Assembly: GCA_023136725.1 (NCBI GenBank) | Contig: JAGLQR010000056.1 | Location: forward strand, 1-8,365 | From: Candidatus Aminicenantota bacterium | Lineage (GTDB): Bacteria > Acidobacteriota > Aminicenantia > UBA2199 | DNA length: 8,365 nucleotides | Direction: 5' to 3' | Shown here: positions 1 to 5,908 of the stretch, piece after piece | Numbering within the stretch: position 1 is the stretch's first letter | Layout: the number at the start of each line of letters is the position of its first letter | Notes under the pieces: model-generated | What the model saw: the letters and a program-made list of their open reading frames with translations, nothing else | Databases searched by the model: none | What the model was told of the DNA's origin: nothing | Translations under genes and position numbers: made by a program

Positions 1-2
1 GT

Positions 3-314
3 GCTTTTTCCATTAATGAATTTGTAATTATGCTTGAGAATTCTGATGTTACAAGATTAAGTTCCATACCGGGTATCGGGAAAAAAACCGCTCAAAGGAT
101 CATTCTTGAACTTTCAGGTAAGATCAGGTTTGAAGATGATGAAATAAGCAAAGAATCAAAGGTTAAAAATGATCTTGTATCTGCTCTTGTTAATCTGGGG
201 TATCCTCATAAGGGGGTAAAATCAGCTGTAGAAGATATTTTGAGAGAAGATCCGCCTGATCAATCTTTTGAATCACTATTCAAGCTTATATTAAAGAAGA
301 TCAGTAGCGTATGA
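3..314 (+). CDS. ruvA: Holliday junction branch migration protein RuvA (3' part)
   Basis: RuvA is the junction-binding partner of the RuvB motor; tetramers hold the four-way DNA junction while RuvB pumps DNA. The frame is open from base 3, so the gene starts before the window and the ATG at 30 is internal. The 103 visible residues are about half of the usual ~200. They begin near the second helix-hairpin-helix of domain II (IPGIGKKTAQRI, visible residues 22-33), followed by an acidic, charged linker. The C-terminal RuvB-contacting domain follows (ALVNLGYPHKGVKSAV onward), with the family's typical LGY and the closing LFKLILKKI helix. The TGA stop overlaps the ruvB ATG by 4 bp, so the two are cotranscribed and probably translationally coupled. 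The identity is clear from these motifs plus the ruvB neighbour. Confidence 0.95.
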   Translation, partial: AFSINEFVIMLENSDVTRLSSIPGIGKKTAQRIILELSGKIRFEDDEISKESKVKNDLVSALVNLGYPHKGVKSAVEDILREDPPDQSFESLFKLILKKISSV

Positions 315-1312
315 ATAATATGAATAATCCCGTTAATGAAAAAGAAGGAAATCTGAGGCCTTCACTTATAAATGATTTTATCGGTCAGGAAAGAAATCTA
401 AGCAATCTTGTTACTTATATAAAAGGTGCACAAAACAGGGAGGAAGTTCTTGATCATGTCCTTTTATCAGGGCCTCCGGGACTGGGGAAAACTACCCTGG
501 CTAATATAATTGCAATAGAAATGAATGTGAACATTAAACATACTTCAGGGCCGGTTCTTGATAAAAAAGGGGATCTTACTGCAATACTTACTGATCTGGA
601 CAAAGGTGATGTATTGTTCATTGATGAAATTCACAGGCTTAGGACAAATCTTGAAGAGATACTCTATAAGGCAATGGAGGACTTCCAGATCGACGTTATA
701 ATCGGGCAGGGGATCGGGGCCAAAAATATTTCGCTTGATCTTAACAGATTTACACTTGTAGGGGCGACAACACGTTCAGGCCTTTTATCATCTCCGATGA
801 GAGACAGGTTCGGAATTCCAATTCATTTAAATTTTTATTCTGCTGATGAACTTTCTGAAATAGTATTAAGGAGCAGTGAGATTCTGAATATAAAGATCAC
901 AGGGGAATCCTGCAATGAGATAGCAAGAAGGTCAAGAGGAACACCACGAATAGCAAATAAGCTCCTAAGGAGAATTCGTGATTTTGCCGAAGTAAAAGGT
1001 GAAGGGGAAATAAATAAGGATATAGTAAAACTTTCGTTTAAAGCTTTAGAAATTGATGAAGAGGGCTTCGATAAAAATGACAGGAAAATACTTACTACCA
1101 TAATTGAGAAATTTGATGGAGGGCCGGTTGGTTTAACTACCATAGCTACAGCTGTAGGAGAGGAAAAGGAGACAATAGAAGATGTTTATGAGCCTTATCT
1201 TGTTCAGATGGGGTTTCTAAAGATCACACCAAGAGGAAGGGTTGTAACCGATAATTGTTACAGACATCTCAATATAAATTTGAAGGAGAAGGATAAAACC
1301 CTTTTTGACTGA
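311..1312 (+). CDS. ruvB: Holliday junction branch migration ATPase RuvB
   Basis: RuvB is the hexameric AAA+ motor that drives branch migration of Holliday junctions in recombinational repair, acting in the cytoplasm with RuvA. The 333-residue protein is the usual length. Visible in order: the N-terminal FIGQ motif (residues 23-26), Walker A GPPGLGKT (54-61), Walker B VLFIDEIHR (101-109), sensor 1 GATTR (151-155), the RDRFG segment with the probable arginine finger (164-168), sensor 2 RGTPRIANKLLRR (209-221), and a C-terminal winged-helix domain (about 258-325) ending with the TPRGR motif (306-310) common in RuvB. The start at 311 overlaps the ruvA stop; an alternative ATG lies at 320. There is no strong Shine-Dalgarno, only AAGAAG upstream, so coupling to ruvA translation is likely. 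No key residue is missing. Confidence 0.97.
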   Translation: MNNMNNPVNEKEGNLRPSLINDFIGQERNLSNLVTYIKGAQNREEVLDHVLLSGPPGLGKTTLANIIAIEMNVNIKHTSGPVLDKKGDLTAILTDLDKGDVLFIDEIHRLRTNLEEILYKAMEDFQIDVIIGQGIGAKNISLDLNRFTLVGATTRSGLLSSPMRDRFGIPIHLNFYSADELSEIVLRSSEILNIKITGESCNEIARRSRGTPRIANKLLRRIRDFAEVKGEGEINKDIVKLSFKALEIDEEGFDKNDRKILTTIIEKFDGGPVGLTTIATAVGEEKETIEDVYEPYLVQMGFLKITPRGRVVTDNCYRHLNINLKEKDKTLFD

Positions 1313-1345
1313 TCTTTGTGAAAGCCACATATCATAAAATCCCGA

Positions 1346-1373
1346 TTGATTTTCAGATCATAACTGATATAAT
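1346..1373 (+). promoter_or_regulatory. Predicted sigma70-type promoter of the UbiA-like gene
   Basis: A perfect TATAAT (1368-1373) has a TTGATT -35 candidate at 1346-1351, with a 16 bp spacer. Only 6 nt separate the -10 from the A of the ATG at 1380, so transcription would start at or next to the start codon. No Shine-Dalgarno precedes this ATG. The -10 is strong and the -35 is 4/6 to consensus. This is inferred from sequence only. Confidence 0.5.
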
Positions 1374-1379
1374 CCAGAA

Positions 1380-2258
1380 ATGGTATTCATTAAGAATTAT
1401 CTAAAATCTCTCCGTATCAGACAATGGGTAAAAAACCTGTTTATTTTTGCCCCGATCCTCTTTTCACTTAACTTTACAAATATTGAGTATCTTAGGAATT
1501 CTGTATTAGCCTTTTTGCTTTTCAGTATAATAGCCGGGAATATATATGTTCTAAATGACATAATAGATAGAAAAAAGGATATTTATCATCCCAAAAAAAA
1601 ATACAGGCCAATAGCATCAGGATCACTGAAAGTTCTTCCTGCCCTTGTTTTCTCTTTTTTCATACTTATTATTGCATTATCAGCAGGTTTCTTTTTTAAT
1701 AAAGGTTTTTTCATTATCGCTCTTATTTATGTCGTTATTAATTTCCTATACTCTATTTATATGAAAAATATTGCTATTTTTGATGTGTTCATTATTGCAA
1801 TCGGATTTGTGCTTCGTGTTATGATAGGCGGAAAAATAAATAGCATATATCTGTCGCCATGGCTCTTTATTGTTACTTTTCTACTTGCACTATTTCTTGG
1901 TCTGGTAAAACGGAGACAGGAACTTGTATCGGGAGAACGGGATGGATGGTCTTCGACCAGAATATCTCTGAAAAATTATAGCTTGCCTTTAATTGATCAG
2001 CTGATCTCAATTACCACTTCTGCTACTTTGATTTCCTATATAATTTATGTTCTGAATCCTGATATTCAGAACTATTTTCACACTAAGGACCTTTATTTAA
2101 CAGTGCCTTTCGTTATATTTGGAATTTTCAGATATCTATTCCTCACTTACATTAAAGAGAAGGGAGAGAATCCTGAAGAAGTTATTTTTTCAGATCTTCC
2201 ATTTTTGATAAATCTGATATTGTGGGTCGGAGTATTTGTGATACTGATCTATAAATAA
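1380..2258 (+). CDS. UbiA-family transferase, decaprenyl-phosphate phosphoribosyltransferase-like
   Basis: This polytopic membrane protein of 292 residues belongs to the UbiA prenyltransferase superfamily. It most resembles the DPPR synthase branch (Rv3806c type), which moves phosphoribose from PRPP to a polyprenyl phosphate. Visible signatures are the N-terminal RQWVKN (residues 14-19), the metal-binding NDIIDRKKD (59-67) followed by HPKKKYRPIASG (70-81), the second conserved block YSIYMKN..IFD (124-135) with GFVLR (142-146), and KRRQE (177-181). The C-terminal GENPEEVIFSDLPF (262-275) before the last membrane helix is also typical of this branch. About eight or nine hydrophobic segments are present. 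In actinobacteria the product feeds decaprenyl-phospho-arabinose; the acceptor and role here are unknown. The ATG at 1380 has no Shine-Dalgarno and follows a TATAAT by 6 nt. Membership of the superfamily is certain; the exact substrate is inferred. Confidence 0.85.
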   Translation: MVFIKNYLKSLRIRQWVKNLFIFAPILFSLNFTNIEYLRNSVLAFLLFSIIAGNIYVLNDIIDRKKDIYHPKKKYRPIASGSLKVLPALVFSFFILIIALSAGFFFNKGFFIIALIYVVINFLYSIYMKNIAIFDVFIIAIGFVLRVMIGGKINSIYLSPWLFIVTFLLALFLGLVKRRQELVSGERDGWSSTRISLKNYSLPLIDQLISITTSATLISYIIYVLNPDIQNYFHTKDLYLTVPFVIFGIFRYLFLTYIKEKGENPEEVIFSDLPFLINLILWVGVFVILIYK

Positions 2259-2267
2259 TCTAAAATT

Positions 2268-2921
2268 TTGGAAAAGAAAGAGCTTGATATTTTACGAAAA
2301 CTTCAGAGTGGCGGAGTAGATTCAAAATATCTGATTGAGATTTATGAAGAGTTTAAAAATAATTACCGCATAAAACTTAATCTTATCCAACACCCCGCAT
2401 TCCCGGTTGATACTGCTCTAAATATGATTTCATCACTTTTCACTCCGGACATTCTTAATGTAACAAAGAATAAAAGGGCTAATCCCTTTGTCAGAAAAAA
2501 ATGTGAGATAGAGTTTACTCAAAGGTATAATAAAATTCCGAGAGGCGAGAAAGTATCATTATTAAAAAGGGCACCTCTGAACCTTCTTGAGTATTTTATA
2601 AATGAAAAGGATGTGAATATATTGAAAGTGATTTTAGATAATCCCAATTGTACGGAAGATCTGATTATAAAATTTGTAAACAGGGATGGAGACAGGATAA
2701 AACTATACAACCTTCTAATTGAAACTGATTGGATTAAAAACCGGAGAGTTTGTTATGCGATCTCCTTTGATAAAAAAGTTCCGATCAGAATATGGATGGA
2801 AATAATTCCAAATATTGAATTTAAAAGGCTTAAGGAAATATCTATAAAATCATCACTTCATGAGATAGTCAGAAGAAAAATCAATGGATTGTTATTAAAA
2901 AAAAGTAAAAATATTCAATAA
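2268..2921 (+). CDS. Hypothetical HEAT-like helical repeat protein
   Basis: Function unknown. The 217-residue product is soluble, rich in Lys, Ile, Asn and Leu, and has no signal peptide, membrane segment or catalytic motif. Its pattern of alternating amphipathic helices, with phrases such as LIQHPAFPVDTAL (39-51) and VILDNPNCTEDLI (121-133), resembles HEAT or leucine-rich-repeat-variant proteins. Residues 32-78 align without gaps to 158-204: R at repeat position 3, P at 15, I at 23 and VR.K at 44-47 are shared, with matching hydrophobics between. Two flanking arms therefore enclose a central helical section (91-150). It begins 9 nt after the UbiA-like gene, in the same frame, at a TTG without a Shine-Dalgarno. 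The first in-frame ATG is at residue 53, inside the first repeat, so TTG is the best start I can see. Cotranscription with the upstream gene is likely. A scaffold or binding role is conceivable but not shown. Confidence 0.7.
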   Translation: MEKKELDILRKLQSGGVDSKYLIEIYEEFKNNYRIKLNLIQHPAFPVDTALNMISSLFTPDILNVTKNKRANPFVRKKCEIEFTQRYNKIPRGEKVSLLKRAPLNLLEYFINEKDVNILKVILDNPNCTEDLIIKFVNRDGDRIKLYNLLIETDWIKNRRVCYAISFDKKVPIRIWMEIIPNIEFKRLKEISIKSSLHEIVRRKINGLLLKKSKNIQ

Positions 2922-2934
2922 ATGTCCAATATTA

Positions 2935-2963
2935 TTGACTTTTTTTTCCATTTCTCCTATATT
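2935..2963 (+). promoter_or_regulatory. Predicted promoter of the outer-membrane barrel gene
   Basis: TTGACT (2935-2940), a 17 bp spacer and TATATT (2958-2963) match sigma70 consensus at 5/6 in each box. The -10 ends 8 nt before the ATG at 2972, so the transcript would have a leader of about 0-2 nt. No Shine-Dalgarno is present. A run of eight T (2940-2947) begins at the last base of the -35. The same bases also read TTG-N20-TATATTTG, which fits the Bacteroidetes-type TAnnTTTG promoter. Confidence 0.6.
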
Positions 2964-2971
2964 TGATAATA

Positions 2972-4141
2972 ATGAAATTACTAAAGACTGCAATCCTTCT
3001 TATAATTTTTGTTACTTTTCAATTACATTCTGTGATTCCCATGTATTACGGTGCCCGATCATTATCTCTCGGCTATTCTTCATCTGCATTTAATTATGAT
3101 TTCAACTCTGTATTTTTGAATCCCGGACTTTTGTCTGGTTACGGGTATTTTATATCCGGATATCAACATCAGAGCGATTATTCCAGTTATAAAGAGTTTG
3201 GTGAATCACTCTCTGATATTCTGCAGGATGATCTCACGAAATTTGAAACTTTTGGTATTAATAACAGGGAGGCTATTCATAATAAACTGGAGCAGTTATT
3301 CAGTTCAAAACATGGAATGTACGGATTCAGTTCTAATTCGACAGGGGCCGCATTTAAAAGATATGGAGTAGCCGTTTCATTTGTGAACCTTGCGGTAGTT
3401 AATCCTGAAAGGACATCAATCCTGGATAATGATATTGATCTTATTACAGGAGATGACCTTAAAGATATGAATATGAATATCACAGGGCTTTCCTATACTC
3501 AGTATTCACTCTCATACTCACTGGATATTACAAAGGAAGTAAGTCTCGGTGTTACAGTTCACTACCTGTCCGGTAAAGTTTCTGAATTTTCCATTCCACT
3601 GATTAATGATGAGTTTAATTCATCCTCAGAAGAAAAAGATTATTTGAAATATGGATGGCTCGGGGCTGAAAATAACTTTGGTTTATTTTTAGCTGACTTT
3701 TCGATTAGTGCTGTGATAAGCCCTATGTTCAGAGCCAGTGTTATACTCAAAAATTATAAAAATCCGGTTATTGAATTTAATACAGGAGAAATTGAACTAT
3801 CTCAGAGAATTATTGCTGCAGTTTCTTTCAGGCCCGATCAGAGAACCGGCATTTATATTGACATGGATGTAAAGAAATCCGATCTGTATCTTAATGGAGA
3901 AGATGTTCAACCGGTTTCCTTAGGAGTAGAAAGATCTTTTTTTAATGGTAGATTTTTTGCAAGAGCAGGAATTATGAGTGATCTTACTGAGAAATATTTG
4001 TTCGGAGGCAAAGGAAAGTTACTTTATGGACTTGGCCTCGGAATTTATATAAATAAAGTTTTGATTGATGCCGGACTTGGAATAGGGGGGGACGGTAAGG
4101 TCAGTAGTATTGCGGTTTCAGGATTTTTTATTGTCAGATAG
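2972..4141 (+). CDS. Outer-membrane beta-barrel protein, PorV/FadL/TraF-like
   Basis: This is a secreted protein of 389 residues from the ATG at 2972. A TTG three codons upstream (2963) is open too, but it overlaps the -10 box and would only lengthen the signal peptide. Residues 1-25 form a Sec signal: MKLLK, then a hydrophobic core, with cleavage probably near residues 20-25. The mature start contains GARSLSLGYSSSAFNYDFNS..LNPGLL (27-54), the pattern by which FadL/PorV/UPF0164- and TraF_2-type barrels begin. The rest is a run of short amphipathic beta strands separated by polar turns, with a glycine-rich end (GLGLGIYINKVLIDAGLGIG). It ends in FFIVR rather than a terminal aromatic residue, which is unusual for a BAM substrate. 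It has its own promoter and lies 41 bp before pilB. The exact family and function are uncertain; a porin or an accessory surface protein is possible. Confidence 0.75.
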   Translation: MKLLKTAILLIIFVTFQLHSVIPMYYGARSLSLGYSSSAFNYDFNSVFLNPGLLSGYGYFISGYQHQSDYSSYKEFGESLSDILQDDLTKFETFGINNREAIHNKLEQLFSSKHGMYGFSSNSTGAAFKRYGVAVSFVNLAVVNPERTSILDNDIDLITGDDLKDMNMNITGLSYTQYSLSYSLDITKEVSLGVTVHYLSGKVSEFSIPLINDEFNSSSEEKDYLKYGWLGAENNFGLFLADFSISAVISPMFRASVILKNYKNPVIEFNTGEIELSQRIIAAVSFRPDQRTGIYIDMDVKKSDLYLNGEDVQPVSLGVERSFFNGRFFARAGIMSDLTEKYLFGGKGKLLYGLGLGIYINKVLIDAGLGIGGDGKVSSIAVSGFFIVR

Positions 4142-4146
4142 GACGT

Positions 4147-4175
4147 TTGACAAAAAAAAATCTTTTAACTAAAAT
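4147..4175 (+). promoter_or_regulatory. Predicted sigma70-type promoter of the pilBTC operon
   Basis: A perfect -35 TTGACA (4147-4152), a 17 bp spacer and TAAAAT (4170-4175, 5/6) make this the strongest promoter in the window. The -10 ends 7 nt before the ATG at 4183, so transcription would begin at the start codon, giving a leaderless mRNA. No Shine-Dalgarno is present. Nine consecutive A (4152-4160) begin at the last base of the -35 and occupy the first half of the spacer. Confidence 0.65.
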
Positions 4176-4182
4176 TTAAGCT

Positions 4183-5898
4183 ATGGAAATGAAACTAGGG
4201 GATTTTTTATTAAGCGATAAGCTTATCACAAAAGAACAACTCGATCAGGCACTTGAAACTCAAAAAAAAGAACCTGGTAAAATAGGAAGTGTTCTTATCA
4301 GGCTTGGGTTTGTTACAGAAGAAGATATTGCTCAGGCATTGAGTAAACAATTCGGGTATCCTTCAATAAATCTCTCGAAATTTGAGATAGATGAAAAGGT
4401 CGTAGAACTTATAAAACCTGAAATAGCAAGGAAGCATATAGTTATGCCTGTTCACAGGATAGGCTCGATCCTGACTATTGCAATGGGAGACCCGTCAAAT
4501 TTATTTGTTCTGGAAGAATTGAGATTCTCAACGAATTTACGAATTCAGGCCGTGATATCACCTGAATCATCCATTCTCGAGACAATTGAAAAGTATTATG
4601 GTTCCAGTACCGGGATTGAGGCTCAGAAATTTCTTGAAGAGATAGAATTGAGTGATGACGCATCAATTGAGGTACTTGAAGACACTGATGAAGATGATTC
4701 TTTTATGGGTGATGGTAGTGATGATGCACCTGCAATTAAGCTTGTAAACCTTATTTTCCAGGATGCTATTTCAAAGGGAGCATCAGATATCCATTTTGAA
4801 CCATATGAAAAAGTATTTCGGGTTCGATTCAGGATCGATGGAATTCTTCATGAATATATGACCCCTCCAATGAACATAAAGAACAAGGTACTTTCCAGAG
4901 TGAAATTGATCGCTGGGATTGATATTGCAGAAAAAAGACTTCCACAGGACGGTAGAATAAAAACAAAGCTCAAAATCAATGAAATGACCAAATCGATAGA
5001 TATGAGGGTTTCTTCATTGCCGACAATTCATGGTGAGAAGATAGTTATAAGAATTCTTGATAAAGATAATCTTATGCTTGATCTTACTAAGCTCGGATTT
5101 GAGCCGATCTCTCTTGAACGTTTCGACCGAAACATAAGTGAGCCATGGGGGATTGTTCTGGTTACCGGCCCTACAGGATCAGGGAAAACAAACACTTTGT
5201 ATTCTGCAATCCAGAAGCTGAACAGTGAAGATGTAAACATTATGACTGCAGAAAACCCTGTAGAATTTAATCTGTATGGCATAAATCAGATTAACATCAG
5301 GGATTCAATCGGATTGACTTTTCCTGCTTCATTAAGATCATTTCTGAGACAGGACCCGGATATTATCCTTGTTGGTGAGATAAGGGACTTTGAGACTGCC
5401 GATATTGCTATCAAGGCTGCATTGACTGGGCATATGGTACTTTCAACATTGCATACTAATGATGCCCCATCAACAATAGCAAGGCTGATAAATATGGGTA
5501 TCGAGCCGTTCCTGGTATCTAGTGCAGTCAGGCTGGTTATAGCGCAGAGACTGGTAAGAAGGGTTTGCCAAAACTGTAAAACTCTTTCAAAAGTACCCGC
5601 TCAAACATTGATCGATATAGGTTTTGCACCTGAGTCGGCAAAAAGTGTAAAAGTATATGAGCCTAAAGGTTGTGAAAAATGTAATAATACCGGCTACAAA
5701 GGCAGAATTGCATTATTTGAAGCCATGGAAGTTGATGAGGAAATAAAAGAACATATTCTTGTTGGTTCATCTACTTCAGAGTTGAGACAAAAAGCAAAAG
5801 AAAAAGGGATGCTGACATTAAGAATGAGTGGTATTGAAAAAGTTAAACAAGGATTAACTTCGATCGAAGAAGTTGTAAGAGAGACATCAAAGATATAA
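4183..5898 (+). CDS. pilB: Type IV pilus assembly ATPase PilB
   Basis: PilB is the cytoplasmic hexameric ATPase that powers pilin polymerisation through the PilC platform. The 571-residue product has normal length and order. First comes an N-terminal MshEN domain with two 24-residue motifs (4-27 and 33-56), of the kind that binds cyclic di-GMP in MshE. An acidic linker follows (about 154-182, nearly half Asp or Glu). The catalytic core then shows the Asp box ASDIHFEP (200-207), Walker A GPTGSGKT (329-336), Walker B IILVGEIRD (394-402), the His box GHMVLSTLHTND (416-427), and the zinc-binding cysteines C462, C465, C497 and C500. The usual AEDPVE segment reads AENPVE here (N358). The sequence resembles Geobacter and Myxococcus PilB. 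An ATG at 4189 is an alternative start, but 4183 fits the promoter. The neighbouring pilT favours a pilus over a type II secretion system. Confidence 0.95.
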   Translation: MEMKLGDFLLSDKLITKEQLDQALETQKKEPGKIGSVLIRLGFVTEEDIAQALSKQFGYPSINLSKFEIDEKVVELIKPEIARKHIVMPVHRIGSILTIAMGDPSNLFVLEELRFSTNLRIQAVISPESSILETIEKYYGSSTGIEAQKFLEEIELSDDASIEVLEDTDEDDSFMGDGSDDAPAIKLVNLIFQDAISKGASDIHFEPYEKVFRVRFRIDGILHEYMTPPMNIKNKVLSRVKLIAGIDIAEKRLPQDGRIKTKLKINEMTKSIDMRVSSLPTIHGEKIVIRILDKDNLMLDLTKLGFEPISLERFDRNISEPWGIVLVTGPTGSGKTNTLYSAIQKLNSEDVNIMTAENPVEFNLYGINQINIRDSIGLTFPASLRSFLRQDPDIILVGEIRDFETADIAIKAALTGHMVLSTLHTNDAPSTIARLINMGIEPFLVSSAVRLVIAQRLVRRVCQNCKTLSKVPAQTLIDIGFAPESAKSVKVYEPKGCEKCNNTGYKGRIALFEAMEVDEEIKEHILVGSSTSELRQKAKEKGMLTLRMSGIEKVKQGLTSIEEVVRETSKI

Positions 5899-5902
5899 GG
5901 AG
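5897..5902 (+). promoter_or_regulatory. Shine-Dalgarno of pilT
   Basis: AAGGAG sits 6 nt before the ATG at 5909 and overlaps the last two bases of the pilB stop codon. It is a near-perfect anti-16S match, confirms the pilT start, and contrasts with the absent ribosome-binding site at pilB. Confidence 0.85.
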
Positions 5903-5908
5903 AAAAAT

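Noticed and set aside
30..32. ATG at 30 as the ruvA start
   Set aside because: The frame is open to the window edge with RuvA-like sequence before it, and starting here would remove the first two-fifths or more of the protein.
835..1143. Antisense open frame inside ruvB
   Set aside because: It is low-complexity, Ser/Leu/Ile-rich translation opposite a well-conserved gene, a typical shadow. The same holds for antisense frames inside the barrel gene, pilB and pilC.
1336..1353. AAAATC-N6-GATTTT inverted repeat after ruvB as a terminator
   Set aside because: The stem is only 6 bp, AT-rich and lacks a following T run. It overlaps the -35 candidate of the next gene, so it is not a convincing terminator.
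2256..2266. TAATCT or TAAAAT before the helical-repeat gene as its own -10
   Set aside because: No acceptable -35 lies at 16-18 bp, and the 9 nt gap favours cotranscription with the upstream gene.
2963..2971. TTG at 2963 as start of the barrel gene
   Set aside because: It overlaps the -10 hexamer and adds only three residues before a normal signal peptide; ATG 2972 is better.
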